This document shows positions 17,405-26,045 of a stretch of 38,590 bases of DNA, piece by piece. The notes below the pieces were generated by a model, which ran no database searches, had not been told where the DNA came from, and saw nothing but the letters and a program-made list of their open reading frames with translations. The position numbers were made by a program, and so were the translations under genes. How positions within the stretch are numbered: the first letter of the stretch is position 1; each line of letters begins with the position of its first letter. Location: contig DUSN01000032.1 in NCBI GenBank assembly GCA_012842605.1, positions 1-38,590 of the forward strand, read 5' to 3'. The stretch is from Clostridiales bacterium (GTDB lineage: Bacteria > Bacillota > Clostridia > Caldicoprobacterales > DTU083).

Positions 17405-19042
17405 CTATTGAGCTACCGGGTCTTTCGAGGGATCATCCAGGGCATCCGGTCTGTATCCTCTTGTTTCCAGCCATCTCGGGATGGCATCTTGCATTACCTT
17501 TTGCATTTTCTTGGAGAATTCGTCTACGCTAAGCTCACCGTTAAAGTATCTTTGAGCCAGATCTACCCACTCACGCACGCTTTGCTGTTCATCATTGAAA
17601 CCGCGGGCAAAGGCACCAAATGGGTTATTGTCACACTCGCCCATGTATCCCATTCCACCGAATATACTGGACCATTTTTCAGGCATAGTTACATCATAAA
17701 CAAGGGATGGTCCTGCCGGTGACTGGTTAAGTTCTTCCATCTTACTGTACCTGATGGACTGACCTTCCGGAGAAGCATAGAACATCATGAAGTCCATCGA
17801 CAGATCATTTTGTTCCTTACTCTTGTTGATTACACCAATAAAACCATTAGGTCCGCCCAGGCTTCGGGCATAATTAACAGCTACATGGTTTCCCTTCATT
17901 GGCGGACTCCAGAAATATCCCAGCTCAAATTTCTCAGGTGCATCTTCCATGGTCTTGTCAAATCCTGCTGCAAACCATGCACCGTCTACCTTCATAGCAG
18001 CTTCACCCTGGATAAACAGATCACCCGCCTGGTTAACATTCATACCGAAAAATCCTTCCGGTACATATTCCGGTATAAGCTTGGCAAAATTTTCATACAT
18101 TTCTCTGTATCGGTCGCTGTCAGGGCCGATTTCGCCGTCTCTAACCATTTTGGCTATAAGTATACCGTTAAATCTGATCTTTTCCGGGCTATCGTTGGAA
18201 ATATCAGTAATATCAAATCCCCAGACTCCGTCCCTTTCCGGATCATAGTTGTAGTCGCCTTCTTTTACAACTACCTGGGGCTCCAGGTCACGCCAGTATT
18301 GGTCATGATAAATACGGAACAACCAACCGGTAGTCATTTCCCAGAAGCTTTGGGTGTCACCGGCAAGAGCCAGCGGTATATAACCGGCTTCCTTAAGCTT
18401 TGCACAGATTTCTATTAATTCATCCCAGTCCTTAGGAGGCTGAACACCTACTTCATTGAATATGTCCTTATTGTAGAACCAAAGAATCTGAACTGAGTCT
18501 ATATTGAGAGCAAATATCTCCTGGTTGGGGCCATTGGAGCGATATGATGCCGGTTCCAGGCCATCCATCCATACTTTTCCCATGTAAGGGTTGAACTGTG
18601 TCAGATATTCTGCATAGTCAACAAACTTGCCTTCTGAGTAGTATTGGGCAACAGTGTTCACAAGAACAATGTCAGCAGCAGTTTCCCCGCCCGCCAGTTG
18701 ATTGCCAAGCCAGTCAGTATAAGGTGAGCCGGCTTCTCTGTCGTCTAATACAATTTTAACACCTGGGTTCTTATCCATATACGCATTGGCAACCGCTTCC
18801 CATACAGGCAGACCTGCACCAAAAGGAATGCTAATTGTAATTGTTCCTTCTAGTTTTTTAACCGGCTGCTCTGTAGGTGCTTCTTCAGTAGGCTCTGGTG
18901 TGGGTGCTTCAGTCGGGGCTGATGTCGGCTGTTCAGTAGGTTGACTTACGGGCGGAGTTTTACTGCAGCCCTGCAAAACCAAACTCAGCAGCAAACTAAT
19001 AATCATCACCAGACTTAAAGCACTTAATCTTTTTACCTTCAT
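17405..19042 (-). CDS. ABC transporter sugar-binding lipoprotein (family 1 solute-binding protein)
   Basis: The 545-residue protein opens with a lipoprotein signal peptide ending in LVLQGC (Cys26), then a Thr/Pro/Glu-rich linker of about 35 residues (repeats like PTEAPTPEPTEE) and a solute-binding domain beginning TITISIPFGAG. It is longer than typical family 1 binding proteins (about 430), partly because of the linker. It should be anchored outside the membrane and deliver an oligosaccharide to the two permeases encoded behind it. AAGGAGGGAGATC precedes the ATG. It is first in the operon, and an inverted repeat at 19067-19084 just upstream may be an operator. Confidence 0.93.
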   Translation of the reverse strand: MKVKRLSALSLVMIISLLLSLVLQGCSKTPPVSQPTEQPTSAPTEAPTPEPTEEAPTEQPVKKLEGTITISIPFGAGLPVWEAVANAYMDKNPGVKIVLDDREAGSPYTDWLGNQLAGGETAADIVLVNTVAQYYSEGKFVDYAEYLTQFNPYMGKVWMDGLEPASYRSNGPNQEIFALNIDSVQILWFYNKDIFNEVGVQPPKDWDELIEICAKLKEAGYIPLALAGDTQSFWEMTTGWLFRIYHDQYWRDLEPQVVVKEGDYNYDPERDGVWGFDITDISNDSPEKIRFNGILIAKMVRDGEIGPDSDRYREMYENFAKLIPEYVPEGFFGMNVNQAGDLFIQGEAAMKVDGAWFAAGFDKTMEDAPEKFELGYFWSPPMKGNHVAVNYARSLGGPNGFIGVINKSKEQNDLSMDFMMFYASPEGQSIRYSKMEELNQSPAGPSLVYDVTMPEKWSSIFGGMGYMGECDNNPFGAFARGFNDEQQSVREWVDLAQRYFNGELSVDEFSKKMQKVMQDAIPRWLETRGYRPDALDDPSKDPVAQ

Positions 19043-19066
19043 GATCTCCCTCCTTAATTATTTGCG

Positions 19067-19084
19067 CTTTTGACTAGTCGAAAG
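19067..19084. promoter_or_regulatory. Inverted repeat, candidate operator of the sugar operon
   Basis: CTTTTGACTAGTCGAAAG is symmetric at 8 of 9 base pairs and ends 24 bp before the start codon of the binding-protein gene. The position fits a repressor site in the leader. No regulator gene lies next to the operon, so the binding factor is unknown. Confidence 0.4.
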
Positions 19085-19308
19085 CATTTATGTGACATTT
19101 ACTGCTTGTATTTCTGTCTGTTAATATGATATTAATATGATGATTTATATATGATTCATCTTTTAATTCTATATATTTTTTAAAATGCAAAAAATCTTCC
19201 CCCCCCTCGTACAGCGGGGAGTGCATCTGTAAGCAATCAGTAATTATGAGTTATTTTGATTGTGCAAATGTTAAATACTTTCAGACATAGAACATGAGAA
19301 ACAAAGAT

Positions 19309-19336
19309 TTGCATATGTAAATATCAAATGTATAAT
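19309..19336 (+). promoter_or_regulatory. Probable promoter of the glycosylase gene
   Basis: TTGCAT (19309-19314) and a perfect TATAAT (19331-19336) are 16 bp apart. The start codon is 63 bp further on at 19399. Confidence 0.45.
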
Positions 19337-19398
19337 ATAAGAAGCAAGTAAACCAGACAGATTTTATTATGATTGACATTAGGAAAAAGTGAGGAAAT

Positions 19399-20034
19399 AT
19401 GCAAAAACCGGACAGAAGCTTCTACAAGTGCTCAGCCCTGGAACTGGCAAAAAAATTGCTTGGGTATCACCTGGTACGCATTATAGACAATAAAGCTCTG
19501 ATTGGAAAAATCGTGGAAACAGAGGCTTATATGGGTGAATTCGATAAGGCGGCCCATTCCTACAACAACAGAAGGACAAAAAGAACCGAAACCATGTTTG
19601 GACCACCGGGACATGCTTATGTTTATCTTATTTATGGTATGTATTACTGCATGAATATTGTAGCTGCGGAAACCGGAATCCCTCAGGCGGTACTCATCCG
19701 GGCCCTGGAACCTGTAGAAGGCATGAAAGAAATGGCTGAGCTTAGATATGGAAAATCATTGGACCAATGCAGCGAAAGAGAAATACTGGGCCTGACTAAC
19801 GGGCCGGGCAAGCTTTGCAAGGCAATGCATATTACAGGAACCGATAATGGTGAGGACTTATGCGGGGATCGTCTATTTATACTGAAAGGACCTGTTCCGC
19901 CTGACTCCGATATAGTAAATACTACACGCATTAATATCGACTATGCTGAGGAAGCGATTCATTTTCCTTACCGCTTTTACATCAACAGCAGCCCTTATGT
20001 GTCTGTGAGAGATAAAAAATATAACACAAAATAA
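19399..20034 (+). CDS. DNA-3-methyladenine glycosylase, AAG/Mpg type
   Basis: The 211-residue protein matches the compact bacterial AAG family in length and in the signatures KIVETEAYMGEFDKAAHSY, MFGPPGHAYVYLIYGMYYC and LTNGPGKLCKAM. It removes alkylated purines such as 3-methyladenine and hypoxanthine from DNA to begin base-excision repair. The glutamate of the ETEAYMG segment is the expected catalytic residue. GTGAGG precedes the ATG at 19399. It stands alone on the plus strand and converges on the flavoprotein gene, whose stop is only 13 bp away, with no clear terminator in between. Confidence 0.93.
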   Translation: MQKPDRSFYKCSALELAKKLLGYHLVRIIDNKALIGKIVETEAYMGEFDKAAHSYNNRRTKRTETMFGPPGHAYVYLIYGMYYCMNIVAAETGIPQAVLIRALEPVEGMKEMAELRYGKSLDQCSEREILGLTNGPGKLCKAMHITGTDNGEDLCGDRLFILKGPVPPDSDIVNTTRINIDYAEEAIHFPYRFYINSSPYVSVRDKKYNTK

Positions 20035-20047
20035 ATAGTTATTAGCT

Positions 20048-21280
20048 TTATTGTATGGCTGCGTACTGCCCTGCCAGATAACCTGATGACCATGCCCATT
20101 GAAGGTTGAATCCTCCGCACATGCCGTCTACATCCATTATTTCGCCAGCAAAAAACAAACCTTCAACCAGCTTTGATTCCATTGTGTCAGGGTTGATTTC
20201 CCTGGTATCCACCCCGCCCGCTGTAACCTGTGCACTGGGCCAGCTCTTTGTTCCGCGTATGGTAAATCTCCAGTCGGTCAGAACATGGGCAATACTCTCC
20301 ACTTCAGCCTGGGACAGGCTGGATGCAGGACGTGTAATATTTTCAATACCGGCTTCTGCCAGAATTACAGGAATCAAACGTTTGTTGATCAACCCTACAA
20401 AACTGAAATCTGCAGGCTTGCCCGGAGCAAACGATGCCCGCTTTTTTATTATCTTTATTACTTCATCTTTGCTTAAACCATCCATTACCTGGATCTTAAG
20501 CTGTGGTCTCTGATTCTGGTTAAGCAGTTCACCAGCTTTTCTGCTGATCTGCAGTATAGGGGGACCTGATATGCCATAATTGGTGAATAAAATATCACCT
20601 CTGTCCCGCGCAATGCTCTTTCTATTATTAATTATTTCTGCAGTACCCACGAATTTGACACCGTCTAATCTCTTGAACCAGGGTCCGTCCAGCATAAGCT
20701 GAACCAATGCCGGAAATATATCGGTTATGTGATGACCGAGCTTTGATGCAAGCTCCAGCCCATTGCCATCTGAACCGCTGGATGGCATAGCCTTGCCGCC
20801 GGCTGCTAATATAACCCTGTTTCCTTCATATGTATTTCCGTCTTCAGTTACTGCAAGAAACTTATTGCCCTTTTTCTTAATCGAGTTAACATAGGCATCA
20901 CAGATAATGTTTACTTTCAGCCTATTCAGCTCATACAGCAAAACATCCAGCATGCTGGAGGCCTGACCCGACATAGGAAATACCTTTCCGCATTCCTCTA
21001 CCTTATGCTCAATGCCTAATCTCTCAAAAAACAATACCGCATCCTGTGCTGAAAACGCTGCCAAAGCAGCATATACAAACTTGGGGTTGTTTCCATTATA
21101 ATATTCTGCGCTCGCATTAATATTTGTATAATTACATCTCCCATTGCCCGTAGCCAACAGTTTCTTCCCTACTCTGGGGTTCCTCTCCAATATAGTTACA
21201 TCCGCACCATGATTTTTAGCTGATATTGCCGCAATCATGCCGGCTGCTCCTCCGCCGACAACCAGAACATGATTTCTCAT
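20048..21280 (-). CDS. NAD(P)/FAD-dependent oxidoreductase, HI0933/YhiN family
   Basis: The 410-residue flavoprotein starts with the FAD-binding VVGGGAAGMIAA motif. It has the family hallmark LLATGNGRCNYTN at about 43-55 and ends with the second FAD-contact region GLFFAGEIMDVDGMCGGFN. The reaction of this widespread family is unknown to me. There is no signal peptide, so it should be cytosolic. It is a single gene, with its start at the ATG at 21280. The 180-bp region beyond the start shows no motif I can name. Confidence 0.9.
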   Translation of the reverse strand: MRNHVLVVGGGAAGMIAAISAKNHGADVTILERNPRVGKKLLATGNGRCNYTNINASAEYYNGNNPKFVYAALAAFSAQDAVLFFERLGIEHKVEECGKVFPMSGQASSMLDVLLYELNRLKVNIICDAYVNSIKKKGNKFLAVTEDGNTYEGNRVILAAGGKAMPSSGSDGNGLELASKLGHHITDIFPALVQLMLDGPWFKRLDGVKFVGTAEIINNRKSIARDRGDILFTNYGISGPPILQISRKAGELLNQNQRPQLKIQVMDGLSKDEVIKIIKKRASFAPGKPADFSFVGLINKRLIPVILAEAGIENITRPASSLSQAEVESIAHVLTDWRFTIRGTKSWPSAQVTAGGVDTREINPDTMESKLVEGLFFAGEIMDVDGMCGGFNLQWAWSSGYLAGQYAAIQ

Positions 21281-21461
21281 AATGTTTGCCTTCCTTTTAT
21301 TCTTTAGTTATTTATGCTTCTCTTACAATACTCTACCATTGGATCAATAATATTTCAAATAATATTAGCAATACCTTATATTTTATGTACTAAATTCAGC
21401 CAAATACAACTATTGCAGGCACATCTTCAAAATGATAATATTGTTTGTGAGGTGTGTAAAT

Positions 21462-21872
21462 ATGGATGACTTTAGAAACAAGCTGGCACGATTCATGTAT
21501 GGCAGGTATGGCACTGATCAGTTGAACACAGCCTTGCTGGTAATGTATTTTTTATTGCTGATAATTAATGTATTTACCCGCTTAATTATAATTGACATAT
21601 TGATGTGGTCAGTTTTTATTTGGACTGTATTCCGAACCTTTTCAAGGAATATCTATAAAAGGCAGAAGGAAAACCGAATATTTTTAAATTACTGGAACCC
21701 TGTTAAATCTGAAATTTTGCTGTCTGCACGCAGGCTTCGGGAAATCCAAACCCATCGTTTCCGAAGGTGTCCGCAATGCAAGACAGTACTTCGCCTGCCT
21801 CGACGAACAGGAAAACATTTGGTCAGATGCCCCCGGTGTCAAAATCGTTTTCATGTCAGGATTATTATATAG
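21462..21872 (+). CDS. Small membrane protein with C-terminal zinc ribbon
   Basis: The 136-residue protein has two closely spaced membrane helices (about residues 22-60), a basic stretch and a C-terminal zinc ribbon CPQC...CPRC (MJ0042-like spacing) ending in a short RIII tail. GTGAGGTG lies 8 bases before the ATG at 21462. A further in-frame ATG at 21432 has no ribosome site. No function is known to me; the ribbon suggests metal-stabilised protein or nucleic-acid contact at the membrane. It is monocistronic and closed by a bidirectional hairpin shared with the converging regulator gene. Confidence 0.8.
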   Translation: MDDFRNKLARFMYGRYGTDQLNTALLVMYFLLLIINVFTRLIIIDILMWSVFIWTVFRTFSRNIYKRQKENRIFLNYWNPVKSEILLSARRLREIQTHRFRRCPQCKTVLRLPRRTGKHLVRCPRCQNRFHVRIII

Positions 21873-21902
21873 GTCCTGTCCAAAACACAATTCATTCACT
21901 AT

Positions 21903-21939
21903 AAAAGAAGCATATGGCAAAACTGCATATGCTTCTTTT
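21903..21939. terminator. Bidirectional Rho-independent terminator
   Basis: AAAAGAAGCATATG (21903-21916) pairs perfectly with CATATGCTTCTTTT (21926-21939) around a 9-nt loop. T-rich ends on both strands serve the plus-strand zinc-ribbon gene (stop 21872) and the minus-strand regulator gene (stop 21974). Confidence 0.8.
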
Positions 21940-21973
21940 CAATCTTTATAAATTACTGAAGTTAAGCTGACCA

Positions 21974-22723
21974 TTATACAAGCAATAAATTTTCCAAATC
22001 AAGAATCTTGATCTTTCTTCCAGACATTTGCTTGATATAACCTTGCATCTCCAGCTCTGACAGTTTCCTGCTGATGGTTTCCGGTGTGGTTCCAAGGTAG
22101 GATGCTAAATCCTTGCGTGTCATAGGCAATGTAATTTCCATATTGCCATCCTGATTTTCTACACAGTCAGCAAGGTACAAAGCGATGCGGGTTTCTACAC
22201 GCTCTGTAGCTACACGGGCTGCCTGCTTTTCGGATTCATCCAGCCTGCTGGCAAACTCAGACATAATTTTGAGTGCAATGGTAGGATACTTTAGCAGGAA
22301 TTCCTGAAGATCTTCCCGTGTAATTAAACAGACGTCGGTATTAACCATTGCCTCCGCAAAGGATTCATGAACAGAATGCCGGAACAATGCCAGTTCCCCT
22401 GTAAAGTCTCCTGGCTGCAATATTCGGAGCAATTGTTCCTTTCCGGATTCCGATAAGCGGTAAATTCTAATCCTGCCGCGGCTGACTATATACATAGAAT
22501 CAGACTGCTGGCCAGGTCTGTAGATTATCTCTCCTTTTTGATAGGATACCGATTTTACCCGCTTCATTATTTCATCAAGCTGTTCTTCATCCAGATGGTT
22601 AAAAATAGGAACCAGTGTTATACAAGCTTTATCATGATTATTTTCCTGCGAATGATGGCAACAGTTCTTTTCATGCAAAGGTTCATTGTGACGACAGCAT
22701 CCCTTCTTCTGCCTGCCTTCCAT
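21974..22723 (-). CDS. Crp/Fnr family transcription regulator with Cys/His-rich N-terminus
   Basis: The 249-residue protein has a cyclic-nucleotide-type sensor domain (about 35-150), a dimerisation helix and a C-terminal winged helix (MTRKDLASYLGTTPETISRKL). The recognition helix shows E..SR as in E. coli FNR, predicting TTGAT-N4-ATCAA sites, and such sites precede the ATPase and HMA genes. The first 33 residues hold five Cys (9, 10, 21, 22, 33) and five His, a probable Fe-S or metal-binding module. The ATG at 22723 is 10 bases from GGAG; an in-frame GTG at 22732 is too close to it. It follows the ATPase gene by 50 bp and is probably cotranscribed, giving feedback. Confidence 0.9.
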   Translation of the reverse strand: MEGRQKKGCCRHNEPLHEKNCCHHSQENNHDKACITLVPIFNHLDEEQLDEIMKRVKSVSYQKGEIIYRPGQQSDSMYIVSRGRIRIYRLSESGKEQLLRILQPGDFTGELALFRHSVHESFAEAMVNTDVCLITREDLQEFLLKYPTIALKIMSEFASRLDESEKQAARVATERVETRIALYLADCVENQDGNMEITLPMTRKDLASYLGTTPETISRKLSELEMQGYIKQMSGRKIKILDLENLLLV

Positions 22724-22773
22724 ATAGCTCACACTCCGTTCATACCCATTTTATATTGCCTGAAACTGTTCAT

Positions 22774-24627
22774 TCAGGCTGATTTATAACCTATAAGCCT
22801 CATAGCATTGAGTATAACCAGCAATACGCTTGCTTCATGAATAAACATACCCGAAGCAAGATGGACATTGCCGGACAGCACTCCCATCAATAGAATAAAA
22901 ACGACAGCCACCGCAAAATAAGTGTTTTGCTTCATATTTTTTATTGTTGCTTTGGATAAGACATATGCATGAGATAATTGTGAAAGTTTGTCTGCCATCA
23001 AAACAACATCCGCCGTTTCCATGGACACATCTGTTCCGCTTTTTCCCATGGCAAACCCAATGTCTGCTGCAGCAATTGACGGTGCATCATTTATACCGTC
23101 TCCTGCCATAGCAACGACATAACCTTCCTTTTTCAGTTTTTTAACCTGCCCTACCTTGTCCTGAGGCATTAATTCAGCATATACCTCATCTATATTAAGC
23201 TGGGAGGCTATTAACCTTGCTGTCTGAGAATTGTCTCCTGTCAGCATTACTATCTTTTTTATACCGTTTCTTCGCAAATTCTCCAAAGCTGATTTCGCAT
23301 CTTCACGAATCTGGTCCATAATGGCAAACAAACCTGCTATCTTGCCGTCCACTGCTGCAAAAACCACGGTGTTTCCGTCCTTTTCTTTTTTATCAGCTGA
23401 TTTCAGCACATCTTCAGGGATGGATATGCTATTGTCTTTAATTAATTTTCGATTTCCTAAAAGCAATTTGTGATTTCCTGCATAAACCGATATACCGCTG
23501 CCTTTTATAATTTCTCCATTGGAGACCGGGCTCAATTCTATCCCCCTGGCTTCCGCCTCTTTGATTATTGCCTGGCCAAGGTGATGTTCGGATATAGTTT
23601 CTGCTGAGGCAGCCAACCCCAGCAGCTCATTTTCATTCCAGCCGTTAAAAGCTGCAATACTGCTTACTTCCGGGCATCCTCTGGTTAAAGTACCTGTCTT
23701 GTCAAATACAGCGGCATTTACTTTAGAAAGCCTCTCCATAACCTCCCCTCCTTTGATAAGCACTCCGTGCTTTGCACCATTGCCTATCCCTGCAACATTG
23801 GATACGGGAGCACCAATTACCAGGGCACCGGGACAAGCTACAACCAGAAAGGTAATGGAAAGCCTTATATTGCGGGTTATTAAATATACAATTACGGATA
23901 AAATGATAACAGCAGGTGTATAGTACCTGGCAAACTTATTAAGAAACTTCTCAGCAGAAGTTTTGGATTCCTGAGCTTCTTCCACCAGTTCAATTATTTT
24001 GGCAAAGGTTGTATCATCTCCAATCCTTTCAGCTTCAAACTCTATATATCCGTTATCTACCAAGGTTCCGCTGTATACCCAGTCCCCTTCCGACTTAGAA
24101 GCCGGTACCGATTCCCCGGTTACTGCTGCTTCATTGATATACGCTTTACCGACAAGAATTTTACCGTCGACTGGTACTTTGCTGCCTGAACGGAGCACCA
24201 CACGGTCACCAATTTCAACCTCTTCCACCGGTATGGTGACTGCTTTGCCTTCTCTCAATACTTCCGCTTCCAAAGGTGCCAGGTCCATCAGTTCCTTCAG
24301 TGAAGAGCGGGTCTTTTCCAGGGTACGGGCTTCCAGATAAGCTCCAAATAAAAACAAAAAAGCTACAACAGATGACTCGGTATATTCACCTATGAACAAG
24401 GCACCGGCAATTGCAATGATAACCAGAAGCTCTATACTGAATACCCTTAATCGAAGGGCTTGAAATGCCTTCAACATAATAGGAATGCCACCAGTGATTG
24501 ATGCTGCAAGCAATAGCATGTTCTTTATTTCAACATTGCCAAATAGCCCTGATGCAAAACCGATAGCTGTCAATATTCCTGATGAGGCTGTAAACATATT
24601 CTTATTCTTGTTTATATATTCTATCAT
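22774..24627 (-). CDS. Heavy-metal P1B-type ATPase without N-terminal metal domain; CPG variant
   Basis: The 617-residue pump has TGES at 170-173, the phosphorylated aspartate in DKTGT (309-313) and the hinge MAGDGINDAP. The membrane metal motif is CPG (265-267), not the usual CPC, and the ATP-binding loop reads SEHHLG where most P1B pumps have SEHPL. No HMA domain is fused; a separate HMA protein is encoded upstream. It should export a metal ion using ATP, but the ion cannot be named from CPG. The ATG at 24627 follows GGGGAGAGG; extending 14 codons upstream finds no ribosome site. An FNR-type site is at 24725-24738. Homologues with CPG exist as I recall, so this is a subgroup and not decay. 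Confidence 0.92.
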   Translation of the reverse strand: MIEYINKNKNMFTASSGILTAIGFASGLFGNVEIKNMLLLAASITGGIPIMLKAFQALRLRVFSIELLVIIAIAGALFIGEYTESSVVAFLFLFGAYLEARTLEKTRSSLKELMDLAPLEAEVLREGKAVTIPVEEVEIGDRVVLRSGSKVPVDGKILVGKAYINEAAVTGESVPASKSEGDWVYSGTLVDNGYIEFEAERIGDDTTFAKIIELVEEAQESKTSAEKFLNKFARYYTPAVIILSVIVYLITRNIRLSITFLVVACPGALVIGAPVSNVAGIGNGAKHGVLIKGGEVMERLSKVNAAVFDKTGTLTRGCPEVSSIAAFNGWNENELLGLAASAETISEHHLGQAIIKEAEARGIELSPVSNGEIIKGSGISVYAGNHKLLLGNRKLIKDNSISIPEDVLKSADKKEKDGNTVVFAAVDGKIAGLFAIMDQIREDAKSALENLRRNGIKKIVMLTGDNSQTARLIASQLNIDEVYAELMPQDKVGQVKKLKKEGYVVAMAGDGINDAPSIAAADIGFAMGKSGTDVSMETADVVLMADKLSQLSHAYVLSKATIKNMKQNTYFAVAVVFILLMGVLSGNVHLASGMFIHEASVLLVILNAMRLIGYKSA

Positions 24628-24696
24628 TTTTACCTCTCCCCTTCTACTCAGTCCTGATACAAACGACATTCAGAACAGTTATTCATTTCTGTTGAT

Positions 24697-24738
24697 ATAT
24701 TACCGGATATTGCAGCAAAAATAATTGATTGAAATCAA
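24697..24738 (-). promoter_or_regulatory. FNR-type activated promoter of the metal ATPase gene
   Basis: TTGATTGAAATCAA (24725-24738) is a perfect TTGAT-N4-ATCAA palindrome. A -10 box TAATAT reads on the minus strand at 24702-24697, giving a start near 24690. The site centre is then at -41.5, the classic class II activator position. Confidence 0.75.
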
Positions 24739-24741
24739 GTA

Positions 24742-24776
24742 AAAAATCCGTCTTAAGCATTACCAGACGGATTTTT
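24742..24776 (-). terminator. Rho-independent terminator after the HMA gene
   Basis: AAAAATCCGTCT and AGACGGATTTTT form a perfect 12-bp stem with an 11-nt loop and T-rich end, about 45 bp past the HMA stop and immediately before the FNR-type site of the ATPase gene. The HMA and ATPase genes are therefore separate transcripts. Confidence 0.8.
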
Positions 24777-24819
24777 AAAAAGACTTATATTCTCTTGCTA
24801 TTAATAACAGTCGGCATGT

Positions 24820-25041
24820 TTATGATACCTTTGAAGACAATACCGGATATCCAAGTTTTTTTATAGTGTTCTCGATTTTCTCTGCGTCAATTTTAGTATT
24901 GTCAAATTCTACCTTAACCTTGCTGGAATTGAATAACACCTTTACAGATTGCACACCTTCAAGGTTGCTTACAGCCGTGTCAATTTTACTGACACAAGCG
25001 GGGCAGGTCAAGGTTTCCAGGCGGAATTCAGCCTTGGTCAC
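24820..25041 (-). CDS. Stand-alone HMA domain protein (metallochaperone-like)
   Basis: The 73-residue protein is a single heavy-metal-associated domain with the motif LTCPAC (C13, C16) and the ferredoxin-like pattern EGVQSVKVLFNSSKVKVEFD...IKKLGYPV. It should bind a soft metal ion in the cytosol and probably passes it to the adjacent ATPase, which lacks its own HMA domain (inference). The chosen start is a GTG at 25041, nine bases after GGAG. An in-frame ATG at 25062 lies only six bases from the predicted transcript start and has no ribosome site. The promoter has an FNR-type site. Confidence 0.85.
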   Translation of the reverse strand: MTKAEFRLETLTCPACVSKIDTAVSNLEGVQSVKVLFNSSKVKVEFDNTKIDAEKIENTIKKLGYPVLSSKVS

Positions 25042-25074
25042 AGCAAACCACTCCTTTATCATTTCTTCAATGAT

Positions 25075-25116
25075 AGTATATCTCTGGTATGAGAAATAAA
25101 CCTTGACCTAAATCAA
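25075..25116 (-). promoter_or_regulatory. FNR-type activated promoter of the HMA gene
   Basis: TTGACCTAAATCAA (25103-25116) matches TTGAT-N4-ATCAA except for one base. The minus-strand -10 box is TATACT (25080-25075), so transcription starts near 25068 and the site is centred at -41.5, the same geometry as at the ATPase gene. Confidence 0.7.
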
Positions 25117-25150
25117 TTTTGCATTAATGCGCAGTATTAGATAAAGAAAG

Positions 25151-25975
25151 TCAGCCTGCTATCAGGAAAAAAAATGTTACCAGGAGGCCCAGAACAATGC
25201 GATACCATCCAAAGACTTTGAAATCATTTCTTTTAATATATCCCAGCAGAAATTTAATGGCTGCTATGGAAACTATAAATGCAGTTATCATTCCTATTAA
25301 CAGGATTGCAATTTCGCTGCCTGAGAAGTCAAATCCAAACTTAACGAGTTTCAGCGCACTTGCACCGAACATAACCGGTATTGACAGAAAAAATGAGAAT
25401 TCCGCTGCAATTGACCGGGATGCGCCGAGTATAATGGCACCCAGAATAGTGGCACCTGAACGGGAAGTACCGGGTATCAGGGACAGCACCTGAAACAAGC
25501 CGATGAAAAACGCTGTCTGAAAACTTAAGTCCTGAAAAGATCTGATTCTTGCTCTTCTGGTTTTATTCCTGTTTTCCACAATAATAAACCATATACCGTA
25601 TATGACAAGAGTTACAGCAACCGTAATATAGTTGTAGAGATGTTCATCCAGCCAATCATCAAGCAATAAGCCAAGCACCGCAGCAGGAAGCACTCCCACT
25701 ATTACCTTAGCCCATAGGGATAAGGTTTGTCTCTTCTGCTCATTTGTCTTTTCTGATGAAAAAGGGTTGAGCTTCCTAAAATACAGCAGGACAACCGCCA
25801 AAATGGCACCTAATTGTATAACCACCAAAAACATTTCTTTGAAACTTTCACTGACATCCAATTTAATTAGTTCATCAAGAAGTATCATATGCCCGGTGCT
25901 GCTGATGGGGAGCCACTCGGTAATACCCTCTACAATGCCCCATAGAACTGATTTTAAGAATTCAATGAATCCCAT
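25151..25975 (-). CDS. uppP: Undecaprenyl-diphosphatase UppP (BacA)
   Basis: The 274-residue membrane protein has the two UppP signatures: [14 protein letters not shown] near the N-terminus and [10 protein letters not shown] in the middle, the latter carrying the catalytic arginine and serine region. It dephosphorylates undecaprenyl diphosphate at the membrane to recycle the carrier lipid for cell-wall synthesis and can give bacitracin resistance. About seven to eight helices are visible. It is 70 bp behind the Mrp-type ATPase gene on the same strand and may be read from the kdgK-like promoter. An upstream partial TTGAT match was not convincing. Confidence 0.95.
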   Translation of the reverse strand: MGFIEFLKSVLWGIVEGITEWLPISSTGHMILLDELIKLDVSESFKEMFLVVIQLGAILAVVLLYFRKLNPFSSEKTNEQKRQTLSLWAKVIVGVLPAAVLGLLLDDWLDEHLYNYITVAVTLVIYGIWFIIVENRNKTRRARIRSFQDLSFQTAFFIGLFQVLSLIPGTSRSGATILGAIILGASRSIAAEFSFFLSIPVMFGASALKLVKFGFDFSGSEIAILLIGMITAFIVSIAAIKFLLGYIKRNDFKVFGWYRIVLGLLVTFFFLIAG

Positions 25976-26045
25976 ATATACCTCCTAATTATTATTTGCC
26001 GGTTGATTTCTAATCTTAATTTAAACCTGTTTTATACAATTATTT

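Larger units (their letters stand above)
19043..19398. other. Divergent intergenic region (356 bp)
   Basis: This separates the minus-strand sugar operon from the plus-strand glycosylase gene. It holds the 18-bp inverted repeat at 19067-19084, a likely plus-strand promoter at 19309-19336, an A+T-rich stretch at about 19120-19195 and a C-run with a short CCCC/GGGG pairing at about 19200-19220. I saw no reading frame or known RNA family here. Confidence 0.6.

Noticed and set aside
19198-19222. C-run with a CCCC/GGGG pairing as a possible terminator
   Set aside because: No T-run and no gene ending nearby in either direction.
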